The notes under the pieces were generated by a model. The model searched no databases and had not been told where the DNA came from. It saw only the letters and a list, made by a program, of their open reading frames with translations. This document shows positions 43,096-50,916 of a DNA stretch of 64,000 bases, piece after piece. Location of the stretch: positions 31,920 to 95,919 of the forward strand of contig NZ_FZNQ01000012.1 of NCBI RefSeq assembly GCF_900188065.1, in the 5' to 3' direction. The DNA comes from Halorubrum vacuolatum. GTDB taxonomy: Archaea; Halobacteriota; Halobacteria; Halobacteriales; Haloferacaceae. The stretch's first letter is position 1; every line of letters begins with the position of its first letter. The position numbers and the translations under genes are program-made.

Positions 43096-43578
43096 TCAGA
43101 CGACCTGTCCAACCGCGAGGAGGAGGGGAATCGCCACCACGAGATAGACGACCGCACAGATCGCCCAATCGCGTCGCACCACCCGGAGTCGCTGGCGGGC
43201 GAGCCCGGTCGTCCGCGGGAGCGGGACGAGCGCGAAGAAGCCGACCATGCAGACGAACATGACAAACGCGACGCCAGCCGCCGTCACGACCGCACCCACA
43301 CCCGCGGTGCCGACCCCGAGTGCGGCGGCGACGGCGACACCGCCCGCCAGCATCGCCGCGGTCAACACGCCCGAGCCCGCGCCGGCGACGTAGTGAACCA
43401 CGGCCGCAAGCCGCTCCGGCGCGGAATCGACGGCCGTTCCGGCGAGGACGCTCGCGGCGACCTTCGGCGGCGTCTCCCCCTCGGGAAGTCGCGCCATCGC
43501 CACGTCCATCGTCAGCGTCGCGAGGACGCCGGCGATCAGTCCACCGGTGAGCCCACCGAGAAACGAGGGGTCGAACAT
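43096..43578 (-). CDS. Hypothetical four-helix membrane protein
   Basis: A 160-residue membrane protein with about four helices (GGLTGGLIAGVLATLTMDVAMA, GVLTAAMLAGGVAVAAALGV, VVTAAGVAFVMFVCMVGFFAL and WAICAVVYLVVAIPLLLAV). I take ATG 43578 (MFDPSFLGG). A conserved-looking loop is LPEGETPPKVAASVLAGT. The family is not recognised. Confidence 0.65.
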   Translation of the reverse strand: MFDPSFLGGLTGGLIAGVLATLTMDVAMARLPEGETPPKVAASVLAGTAVDSAPERLAAVVHYVAGAGSGVLTAAMLAGGVAVAAALGVGTAGVGAVVTAAGVAFVMFVCMVGFFALVPLPRTTGLARQRLRVVRRDWAICAVVYLVVAIPLLLAVGQVV

Positions 43579-43747
43579 GCTCAAAAAAACCTATGGCCGC
43601 GACCGGTTTGACCCTATCGCCAGACCGATCTTGACAGCCGCAGGTGAGCGGCTTCCCGTGTGGTGTGATCCGATCTGTCCGAACGGGTGGTAGCACCTTC
43701 TGGGTCAAGGTTATGAAGCCAAGCAACCGAACGGTAACTGAACCTGC

Positions 43748-45142
43748 ATGGCGTTTTCATTCGACACGACGTACAAACGGTTGGACTCAAACCTCTATTC
43801 GAAGGTCACGCCCAAACGGGTCGAGAACCCCGAGATCCTGTGTCGTAATGACGAGCTCTGTGCTGAACTTGGGGTGGATCCAGCGGAGCTCACGGCGGAC
43901 ACCCTCACCGGACAGAACCGCTCCGAGAAACCGATCGCCCAGGCCTATGCAGGCCATCAGTATGGGGGTTTTGGCCTCTTAGGTGACGGCAGAGCGATGT
44001 TACTCGGGGAACATGTTTACGATGGTGACAGATACGATATCCAACTGAAAGGATCCGGCCGAACGCCGTACGCCAGACGGGGCGATGGCAACGCGACTGT
44101 CAGCTCGATGCTCAGGGAGTATCTGTATTCCTCCGCGATGTATGGCCTCAATATCAAGACATCGAGGAGTCTGGCAGTCGTCGAAACTGACGAAACAGTG
44201 ACTCGACGACGGACGGAACCCGGAGCGATCCTCGTCCGCGTGATGAACAGCCACATCCGATACGGCACCTTCCAGTATGTCGCAAGCCAGAGGTCCGAGG
44301 AGATACAGCCGTTCACCGACTATGTCATCGACAGACACTACCCGCGGCTGAACACGACGGATCGTCCGTACCTCGCGTTCTTCGATGCGGTCATGGAGTC
44401 GTCGATCGAGATGGCCGTCGACTGGCTGCGTGTCGGCTTCGTCCACGGCGTGATGAACACGGACAACATGAGTATCGACGGGGAGACGTTCGATTACGGA
44501 CCCTGTGCGTTCATGAACTACTACGATGAGGGGGCGGTCTTCAGCTCGATCGATAGGCATGGGCGATATGCGTTCGGAAATCAGCGACCGATCCTACGAT
44601 GGAACCTCGAACGGTTCGCGGAGGCACTCCAGCCGCTGTGTGCACGATCGGCGCTCACGTACGACGAACTCGAAGACAAACTGGAGGAGTTTCCGGACCG
44701 ATTCGATACACGCTACTACTCGATGATGCGGAAGAAACTGGGGATCGACGCGGACGGAGAACGCGAACTCGTCGATGAGTTCCTCGAGTGGCTTCGCGAA
44801 TCGAACGCGGATTACACCAACACGTTCCTCGAATTGGAGGCGCCCGGGACGGTCGATGACCCCACCTTTGCAACGGCGGAATTCGCCGATCTGCGGGAAA
44901 AGCTGGCCGCCGTCGGGCTCGATGAGGAGTTGATGCAGGAGGCCAATCCACGGTATATCCCCCGCAACTACCTGGTCGAACAGGCGCTGGATGCGTATCT
45001 CGAAACCGACGATCTCTCCACGTTCAACGATCTTCTGGCCGTGTTGGAGGATCCCTACCGCTCGAAAGACGTGGATCCACGGTTCCAACAACCGCCGCCA
45101 CGAAGGTTCGATGCAGAATATACGACGTACTGTAACACGTGA
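43748..45142 (+). CDS. selO: SelO-family protein adenylyltransferase
   Basis: A 464-residue pseudokinase-fold enzyme that adds AMP to Ser, Thr or Tyr on proteins (SelO/YdiU/UPF0061). Typical motifs: AYAGHQYGGFGLLGDGRA, the nucleotide Lys and metal loop QLKGSGRTPYARRGDG, the catalytic GVMNTDNMSIDGETFDYGP, and the arginine-rich EPGAILVRV. The C-terminal redox cysteine/selenocysteine of many homologs is missing here; the protein ends in ...AEYTTYCNT with a single Cys two residues before the end. The gene uses more A/T-ending codons than its neighbours, suggesting transfer. It stands alone and converges with the amidohydrolase gene. Confidence 0.92.
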   Translation: MAFSFDTTYKRLDSNLYSKVTPKRVENPEILCRNDELCAELGVDPAELTADTLTGQNRSEKPIAQAYAGHQYGGFGLLGDGRAMLLGEHVYDGDRYDIQLKGSGRTPYARRGDGNATVSSMLREYLYSSAMYGLNIKTSRSLAVVETDETVTRRRTEPGAILVRVMNSHIRYGTFQYVASQRSEEIQPFTDYVIDRHYPRLNTTDRPYLAFFDAVMESSIEMAVDWLRVGFVHGVMNTDNMSIDGETFDYGPCAFMNYYDEGAVFSSIDRHGRYAFGNQRPILRWNLERFAEALQPLCARSALTYDELEDKLEEFPDRFDTRYYSMMRKKLGIDADGERELVDEFLEWLRESNADYTNTFLELEAPGTVDDPTFATAEFADLREKLAAVGLDEELMQEANPRYIPRNYLVEQALDAYLETDDLSTFNDLLAVLEDPYRSKDVDPRFQQPPPRRFDAEYTTYCNT

Positions 45143-45160
45143 TCGGGTCGAACGGTCGAT

Positions 45161-46219
45161 CTATTCGCGACGCAGCGGCGTCCCATCCAGCACGACCCGT
45201 TTGACGTCCGCATGGCCGGCCCGCCGGACGATCGCCCGCACGAGGTCGTGGGCGCCGGCGAGGTTGTCCGAGTCGCCGTCGAGCACGAGCAGGCGCGCGT
45301 CGGCACCCTCCTCGACCACCCCACGGTTCAGCCCCGCGATCTCCGCGCCGTTCACGGTCGCCATGCGCAACACCTCCCGTGCTGGGAGGTCCGCCAACTT
45401 GGCCGCGAACTCCATCTCGCGGAACATCGATGGCGAATCGAGCATGACGTTGTCCGTCCCGAGCGCGACCTTCGTCCGCGCCGATAGTTCGCGGACCTGC
45501 GGGACGCCGACCTTCGTGACGAGGTTCGAGCGTGGACAGACGACTACGGGGGTCCCCCGGTCTTCGAGCCGATCGAGGTGCAGCGGCTCCGCGTGTACCA
45601 TATGGACGAGGAAGTCGGGATCGAGATCCATCGCGGGGTTGATATCGTCGGCGTCGCGCTCGCCGGCGTGGATCCCGAACAGCTTGCCGGCCTCGCCGGT
45701 CGCCGTCCGGACCGACTCGAACTCGCCGTCGCGGGCACCGGAGGCGCCATAGCCGTCGGCCACCGCGAGGACATCCGGATCGTCGCGACCCAACACGACC
45801 GCGTCGATGTCGCGCGCGCCGTACTCGACGCCCGATCCCGAGAGCGCGTCTCGGAGGGCCTCGACGCCGGGGATCCCCCCCTCACGGAACTCGATGAACG
45901 TGCCCGTCCCCGTCGACTCCATGTATCGGAGGGTACGGGCCATCGCCTCGACCTTCTCCGCGTGGCTCGCCGCCCGGAGCAACCGGTGTTTCAGCCCGTC
46001 GGGGGGCGCGACGAGCTCGTCGAGCGTGAGCCCCTCGCCGGCCTCCTTTGCGATCGAGTCCCCGATGTGGGTGTGGGCGTTGACGAACGCCGGGAGGATC
46101 ACGTCGTCCGAGTCGACCGCGCACGATTCGATCCGGACGATCTCGCCGTCAGCGGTGACGACCCGGCCCTCCACGGGCTCGAACTCACGGCCGACCAGGA
46201 TCGTCCCCTCGAGATGCAT
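45161..46219 (-). CDS. Amidohydrolase-superfamily metal-dependent hydrolase
   Basis: A 352-residue TIM-barrel hydrolase like cytosine/chloro-deaminases. The metal ligands are visible: HTH in FVNAHTHIGD, the strand 5 histidine in GIHAGE, the strand 6 HAEPLH, and the catalytic aspartate in LGTDN. The N- and C-terminal ends form the small beta-sandwich. The start is ATG 46219 (MHLEGTILVGRE). A three-copy 29-base repeat lies 26 bases upstream of the start. The substrate is unknown. Confidence 0.85.
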   Translation of the reverse strand: MHLEGTILVGREFEPVEGRVVTADGEIVRIESCAVDSDDVILPAFVNAHTHIGDSIAKEAGEGLTLDELVAPPDGLKHRLLRAASHAEKVEAMARTLRYMESTGTGTFIEFREGGIPGVEALRDALSGSGVEYGARDIDAVVLGRDDPDVLAVADGYGASGARDGEFESVRTATGEAGKLFGIHAGERDADDINPAMDLDPDFLVHMVHAEPLHLDRLEDRGTPVVVCPRSNLVTKVGVPQVRELSARTKVALGTDNVMLDSPSMFREMEFAAKLADLPAREVLRMATVNGAEIAGLNRGVVEEGADARLLVLDGDSDNLAGAHDLVRAIVRRAGHADVKRVVLDGTPLRRE

Positions 46220-46244
46220 AGGACCCACTCGCCGGCGGCGGGAT

Positions 46245-46331
46245 TAAAAGCTCACGACCGGCGATTCCAGGAGTAAAAGCTCACGACCGGCGATGGCAGG
46301 GGTAAAAGCTCATAACCGACGATCGCGGGAC
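46245..46331. repeat. 29-bp tandem repeat, three copies
   Basis: Three head-to-tail copies of a 29-base unit (period exactly 29 at the TAAAAGCTCA landmark: 46245, 46274, 46303) lie upstream of the amidohydrolase gene. Copies 1 and 2 are nearly identical and copy 3 diverges. There are no spacers, so it is not a CRISPR array. Each copy contains TAAAAG, TA-rich against a GC-rich unit. Confidence 0.92.
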
Positions 46332-46497
46332 GAATGTGGCTACCGCTCGCGATCGACGTGTTCACCGAAGCAAGTCGTCGAACGGGTTCCCCGGCCCGTT
46401 CGATCGGTCGATACGGGGACGCGTGCATTCCCCCGGTCCCCGGGGCGGCGTCCGTCGCCGTCGACGGGGCCACCGCTACATGTCAACGGGTGCCGCG

Positions 46498-46508
46498 GAT
46501 ATATAAAC
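46498..46508 (+). promoter_or_regulatory. TATA box, probably for mvk-ipk
   Basis: GATATATAAAC stands in GC-rich surroundings about 94 bases before the mvk ATG. If it is the promoter, the mRNA leader is about 65-70 bases, unlike the leaderless genes elsewhere in the window. Confidence 0.5.
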
Positions 46509-46596
46509 ATCCCGGCGGCGGACGATCACCTCGCCGGGAAGCCCCCGATCGACGGCAAGCGCAACGCCTGTATGCCCGCGGGATGAGAGGCGTGGT

Positions 46597-47613
46597 ATGA
46601 CCGTCTGTAGCGCGCCGGGGAAGGTGTATCTCTTCGGCGAACACGCCGTCGTCTACGGCGAGCCCGCGGTGCCGGCGGCGATCGAGCGCCGAGCCACGGT
46701 GACCGCCGAACCGCGATCCGACGACCACGTCCGCGTCGAGGCGACCGACCTCTCGCTCGACGGCTTCACGGTCGAGTACAGCGGCGGCACCGGCGCCCGT
46801 CCGGACGTCGACGTGCCGACCCCGCTCGTGGAGGCCGCGATGGGATACGTCGACGCCGCGGTTCGGCAGGCACGCGCGGCCGCCGACAGCCCGAACGCCG
46901 GCTTCGACATCACGATCGAAAGCGACATCCCGCTCGGCGCGGGGCTCGGCTCCTCCGCGGCGGTCGTCGTCGCGGGGATCGACGCCGCGACCCGGGCGCT
47001 CGGGGAGCCGATCGATCGACGGGAACTCGCGGACCGGGCCTACCGGGCGGAGTTCGAGGTGCAGGACGGGCAGGCATCGCGCGCCGATACGTTCTGTTCG
47101 ACCATGGGCGGTGCCGTGAGGATCGAGGGCGACGACTGTAACCCGATCGACGCGCCGAACCTCCCGTTCGTCATCGGCTTCGACGGTGGCGCGGGGGACA
47201 CCGGCGAGCTCGTCGCCGGCGTTCGCGAGCTCAAATCGACGTACCGCTTCGCCGACGACACGGTCACGGCGATCGGCGACATCGTGCAAACGGGCGAGCG
47301 GCTGCTTGCGGAGGCCGTCCCCGAGGCGGACGCGAACAGGGAGCTGCTCGTCGAACTCGGCGAGCTGATGGATTTCAACCACGGGTTGCTCGCTGCCCTC
47401 GGCGTCTCCGCGCGCTCACTCGATGCGATGGTGTGGACGGCGCGGGAGGCGGGTGCATACGGCGCGAAGCTTACCGGTGCGGGCGGCGGCGGCTGTATCG
47501 TCGCGCTGGATCCGACCGGGGAGGTCGAGGTCGCCCTCTCGTACACGCAGGGGTGTGAGGACGCCTTCCACGCGTCGCTTGCGACCGAGGGAGTTCGCGT
47601 GGAGGAGTCATGA
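46597..47613 (+). CDS. mvk: Mevalonate kinase
   Basis: A 338-residue GHMP kinase that phosphorylates mevalonate for archaeal lipid synthesis. Motif 1 is SAPGKVYLFGEHAVVYG, the ATP loop (motif 2) is DIPLGAGLGSSAAVVV, and motif 3 is KLTGAGGGGCIVAL. The last four bases overlap the isopentenyl phosphate kinase start (ATGA), so they form an operon for the modified archaeal mevalonate route. Confidence 0.95.
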   Translation: MTVCSAPGKVYLFGEHAVVYGEPAVPAAIERRATVTAEPRSDDHVRVEATDLSLDGFTVEYSGGTGARPDVDVPTPLVEAAMGYVDAAVRQARAAADSPNAGFDITIESDIPLGAGLGSSAAVVVAGIDAATRALGEPIDRRELADRAYRAEFEVQDGQASRADTFCSTMGGAVRIEGDDCNPIDAPNLPFVIGFDGGAGDTGELVAGVRELKSTYRFADDTVTAIGDIVQTGERLLAEAVPEADANRELLVELGELMDFNHGLLAALGVSARSLDAMVWTAREAGAYGAKLTGAGGGGCIVALDPTGEVEVALSYTQGCEDAFHASLATEGVRVEES

Positions 47614-48431
47614 GCGAGGATGCGACGGAAGACTGCCCAAACGGCTCGGACGACGTGGTCGTCGGCTCGGACGACGTGGTCGTGGTAAAACTCGGCGGAA
47701 GCCTGATCACCGAGAAGGATCGCCCGGAAACCATCGACGAGAACGCGCTCGAGGCCGCCTGCGACACGATCGGCGCGGCGCTGGCCGACGGCGCCGTCGC
47801 GCCTGACCGGCTCGTCCTCGTTCACGGCGGGGGGAGCTTCGGCCACCATCACGCGAGCAAACACGGCGTCTCGACGACGGCCGGGACCCACGACGCGGCG
47901 GCGGCCTTCGAGATCCACGGGGCGATGGCGCGGCTCAACCACGCGATCGTGACCCGGCTTCACGATCGGTCCGTACCGGCGGTTCCGGTACATCCGCTGT
48001 CGACGTCCTCGCGGCCGTCGGGCGTCGACCGCGACCTCGACCTCCCCACGGCCTCGATGGCGACGCTGCTCGCGGAGGGATTCGTTCCGGTGATCCACGG
48101 CGACGGCGTCGCGACCCGCGGTGCCGGAATCACGGTCGTCTCCGGCGACGAACTCGTCGTCGAGATCGCCGAGCGGTTCGGCGCGGATCGCGTCGGCCTC
48201 TGCTCGACCGTCCCGGGTGTATTGGACGATGAGGGGGTTATCGTCCCCGAGATCACCTCCTTCGAGGCCGTCGCCGAGTATCTCGGCGGAAGCGACGCGA
48301 CGGACGTCTCCGGCGGGATGGCCGGCAAGGTCCGCGAGTTGCTCGCGCTTTCCTCCCAGGCGTTCGTCTTCGGCCCGGATGGGTTGGATGGGTTCCTCCG
48401 CGGTGACGAACCCGGCACGCGAATCGGGTGA
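47610..48431 (+). CDS. ipk: Isopentenyl phosphate kinase
   Basis: A 273-residue amino-acid-kinase-fold enzyme that turns isopentenyl phosphate into IPP, the last step of the alternative archaeal mevalonate pathway. Features: the glycine loop VVVKLGGSLITEKD, the catalytic histidine in HGGGSFGHHHASKHG, and GGMAGKVRELL. The N-terminus has an extra 25 residues before the first strand, including a seven-residue duplication (GSDDVVV). The ATG overlaps the mvk stop. Confidence 0.94.
   Translation: MSEDATEDCPNGSDDVVVGSDDVVVVKLGGSLITEKDRPETIDENALEAACDTIGAALADGAVAPDRLVLVHGGGSFGHHHASKHGVSTTAGTHDAAAAFEIHGAMARLNHAIVTRLHDRSVPAVPVHPLSTSSRPSGVDRDLDLPTASMATLLAEGFVPVIHGDGVATRGAGITVVSGDELVVEIAERFGADRVGLCSTVPGVLDDEGVIVPEITSFEAVAEYLGGSDATDVSGGMAGKVRELLALSSQAFVFGPDGLDGFLRGDEPGTRIG
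47643..47684 (+). repeat. 21-bp tandem duplication (in frame) in ipk
   Basis: Two 21-base copies (47643-47663, 47664-47684) differ at the last base. They encode GSDDVVV twice just before the conserved VKLGGS strand. Confidence 0.93.
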
Positions 48432-48526
48432 GCCGTCCGGCACGTGGATCGGATGAGCCCTCGGGGGGCGGTCCACTCGGTTCCCCGTACAGAACCCTTA
48501 TTCAGCTCACCATACATCGCTTATAC

Positions 48527-49564
48527 ATGGATGAATCTGCCGTCCGTGACCGACTTCGGAAGGTTTCTGACCCGGACCTCGGCGACGACATCGTCTCGCT
48601 CGGGTTGGTGAATGCGATCGATATCGAGGACGGGACCGTACACATCTCGCTCGCGCTCGGCGCGCCGTACTCACCGAACGAGTCGGCCATCGCCGCCGAC
48701 GTGCGGGACGTCCTCGCGGACACCGGGCTGGAGGTGGAGCTCTCCGCGCGGATCCCCGAAGGGGTCTCGCCGTCGGACCAAGTGCTTCCGGGGGTGAAAA
48801 ACGTGATCGCGGTCGCCTCGGGGAAAGGCGGGGTCGGCAAGTCGACGATGTCGGTCAACATCGCGGCGGGGCTCGCGCAACTGGGCGCGCGCGTCGGCCT
48901 CTTCGACGCGGACGTCTACGGGCCCAACGTCCCACGGATGCTGGCCGCCGAGGAGCGCCCGCACACGGACGGGGAGCTGATCGTGCCCCCCGAGCGCTAC
49001 GGCGTGAAGCTGATCAGCATGGACTTTCTGACCGGCGAGGACGACCCGGTCATCTGGCGCGGGCCGATGGTTCACAAGATCATCACCCAGCTCGTCGAGG
49101 ACGTCCAGTGGGGCGATCTCGACTATCTCGTGATGGACCTCCCACCGGGCACCGGTGACACCCAGCTCACGATCCTCCAGACGCTGCCGCTTACGGGCGC
49201 GGTCATCGTCACGACCCCCCAGCCCGTCGCGCTCGATGACGCCGTGAAGGGGCTTCGGATGTTCGGCAAACACGACACCAACGTCCTCGGCGTCGCCGAG
49301 AACATGAGCGGATTCACCTGCCCCGACTGCGGGAGCGTCCACGACGTCTTCGGCACCGGCGGCGGGCAGGGGATGGCCGATGAACACGAGCTCCCGTTCC
49401 TCGGCGGCGTGCCGCTCGACCCCGCGATCCGGACCGGCGGCGACGACGGCGACCCGATCGTGTTGGGCGAGGGCGAGACCGCGGACGCGTTTAAGCTGAT
49501 CGTGGAGAACGTCGCGAACAACGCGGGCGTCGTCCGCCGGCGCGAAGTGAGTCAGGGGCGATGA
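48527..49564 (+). CDS. Mrp/NBP35-family iron-sulfur carrier ATPase
   Basis: A 345-residue P-loop protein that carries or assembles iron-sulfur clusters. The N-terminal MIP18 (DUF59) domain covers about residues 1-75, then a deviant Walker A (GKGGVGKST), the DADVYGPN motif, and MDLPPGTGDTQ. The CxxC cluster ligand is in FTCPDCG. I start at ATG 48527 (MDESAVRDRL), which has a TATA-like CTTATTC about 30 bases upstream; the frame is open back to 48428 but that runs into ipk. It follows the ipk stop by 95 bases. Confidence 0.93.
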   Translation: MDESAVRDRLRKVSDPDLGDDIVSLGLVNAIDIEDGTVHISLALGAPYSPNESAIAADVRDVLADTGLEVELSARIPEGVSPSDQVLPGVKNVIAVASGKGGVGKSTMSVNIAAGLAQLGARVGLFDADVYGPNVPRMLAAEERPHTDGELIVPPERYGVKLISMDFLTGEDDPVIWRGPMVHKIITQLVEDVQWGDLDYLVMDLPPGTGDTQLTILQTLPLTGAVIVTTPQPVALDDAVKGLRMFGKHDTNVLGVAENMSGFTCPDCGSVHDVFGTGGGQGMADEHELPFLGGVPLDPAIRTGGDDGDPIVLGEGETADAFKLIVENVANNAGVVRRREVSQGR

Positions 49565-49582
49565 GCGGGAGGTGGTGGGGCG

Positions 49583-49873
49583 ATGACTGACGACCCGGAC
49601 GAACCCGCGGACGCCCTCGAAGAGGCCGACGTCGACTGGGAGATGGCCCCGGACTCGGACGCGACGTTCCCTGACGACCCGGAGCGCCGCGAGTTCCTTC
49701 GGGAGATCGCCGAGGAGGTCCGCGGCGATAGCTCAGAGAGCAAACAGCTCTCGGCGATCCTCTACCGCGTCTCCGACCTGTATGACCCCGAGGAGGACAC
49801 CTCGCCCGAGGAGATCTATTTAAATGTCTGCCATATCATGTCGATCAAACAGCAGGGCGGCCTGCGTCGGTGA
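49583..49873 (+). CDS. Conserved hypothetical acidic protein
   Basis: A 96-residue protein, acidic in its first third (DDPDEPADALEEADVDWEMAPDSD) and helical after that (REFLREIAEEVRGDSSESKQLSAILYRVSDLYD...EIYLNVCHIMSIKQQGG). It starts 18 bases after the Mrp gene on the same strand and is probably co-transcribed. The family is not recognised; the compact helical C-terminus looks conserved in character. Confidence 0.65.
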   Translation: MTDDPDEPADALEEADVDWEMAPDSDATFPDDPERREFLREIAEEVRGDSSESKQLSAILYRVSDLYDPEEDTSPEEIYLNVCHIMSIKQQGGLRR

Positions 49874-49898
49874 CGGCCCGTCTGGGGTCCGATTTTAT

Positions 49899-50852
49899 TT
49901 ATAAGTCACCGGCGACGAGCGCGACGCCGTTCACGTCCCGAACACCGACAGCCCGGTGTCGCCAGCCATCGCCGACGTCCACGCAAACGGTTCCGTCCGC
50001 GGTGACCGCCACGGCCGTTCCCGGGCCATAGCCAACCGCCGCGATCGGCTCCTCCACCGGGAGCGTCGCTTGCGCCCACGCGTCCTCGTTCCAACCGGTT
50101 CCGCCCCCGTCTTCGTCCCCCGGTCGGACCCACAGTCCGCCGTCGCCCGCGGCCATCGCGTGCCCGTCGCCGTCGCCCGCGACGACCTCGAACTCGCCGT
50201 CAAGCGCGTCCATCCAGCCATTGCCGAGCCAGTAGAGCCCGTCGCCGGTCGCCGCCAGCGGCAGCCCCGACCCGGCCACGTCGCGGACGTCGGAGAGCCC
50301 GACGTGTTCAAGCCGCCACCCGTTTCCGTCGGAGACGATCCGATACACCCCGTCGGCTCCCGCCAGCAGCGGACCGTCGATCGCCCGCGGGTCGGCGAGC
50401 CCCCCCACGGGATCGACGGCCGCTTCGATGGAATCCCCAGTTAGCGTCACCGATACCCGCGAGACCGTTCCATCCTCCGCTGCGACAAGCAATCCGCCGT
50501 TGTGGACGCCGACGGCGACGCATGGACCGACGGCGACGTCGCTGAAGGTGAGTTGGTCGGGTGCAGTGTCGGATGCGGAATCGAGGACGGCGACCCGAAG
50601 GTCGTCGTCGGTCGCGACCGCGAGGACGTCGGCCTCGCGTTGAGAGTCGCCATCGGGCCCGGCCACGGTCGGCAGGACGGCGACGTCGCGAGCGGCGTCA
50701 CGGCTTATCAGGGTGAACTCACCGACGAGATCGCCGGAGATGGCGACCCGGACGAGCCCCATCCCCGTGGCGAGAAGGGCATCCGTCCGTCCGGCCGTGC
50801 CGGCATACACGCGCTTCTCCTCGATCGAGATGTCGTCCTCCGCGGGTGCCAT
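49899..50852 (-). CDS. HVO_0234-like beta-propeller protein
   Basis: A 317-residue, all-beta protein with repeated motifs of a propeller: ISIEEKRVYAGTAG, GLVRVAISGDLVGEFTL, GDSQREADVLAVATDDDLRVAVLDS, GVHNGGLLVAAEDGTVSRV and GYGPGTAVAVTADGTVCVDVGDGW. From memory this matches the haloarchaeal family named after HVO_0234. Start is ATG 50852 (MAPAEDD), 24 bases from a strong TATA box. It has no membrane segment. Function unknown. Confidence 0.7.
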   Translation of the reverse strand: MAPAEDDISIEEKRVYAGTAGRTDALLATGMGLVRVAISGDLVGEFTLISRDAARDVAVLPTVAGPDGDSQREADVLAVATDDDLRVAVLDSASDTAPDQLTFSDVAVGPCVAVGVHNGGLLVAAEDGTVSRVSVTLTGDSIEAAVDPVGGLADPRAIDGPLLAGADGVYRIVSDGNGWRLEHVGLSDVRDVAGSGLPLAATGDGLYWLGNGWMDALDGEFEVVAGDGDGHAMAAGDGGLWVRPGDEDGGGTGWNEDAWAQATLPVEEPIAAVGYGPGTAVAVTADGTVCVDVGDGWRHRAVGVRDVNGVALVAGDL

Positions 50853-50869
50853 ACTCGGTGGGTTTGCGG

Positions 50870-50882
50870 AGGATATATAAAA
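50870..50882 (-). promoter_or_regulatory. TATA box for the beta-propeller gene
   Basis: Minus-strand CTTTTATATATCC is centred about 24 bases upstream of ATG 50852, implying a leaderless transcript. Confidence 0.65.
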
Positions 50883-50916
50883 GCGAGGAGGTCGACGGGT
50901 GGACGGATAGATACGG

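Larger units (their letters stand above)
46220..46596. other. 377-base intergenic region with repeats and mvk promoter
   Basis: This is the divergent spacer between the amidohydrolase and mevalonate kinase genes. It contains the 29-base triplicate and, near its right end, the likely mvk TATA box. I see no convincing gene in the rest, despite short open frames on both strands. Confidence 0.6.

Noticed and set aside
46245..46331. The 29-bp repeats as a possible CRISPR array
   Set aside because: The copies are directly adjacent with no unique spacers, and there are no cas genes nearby.
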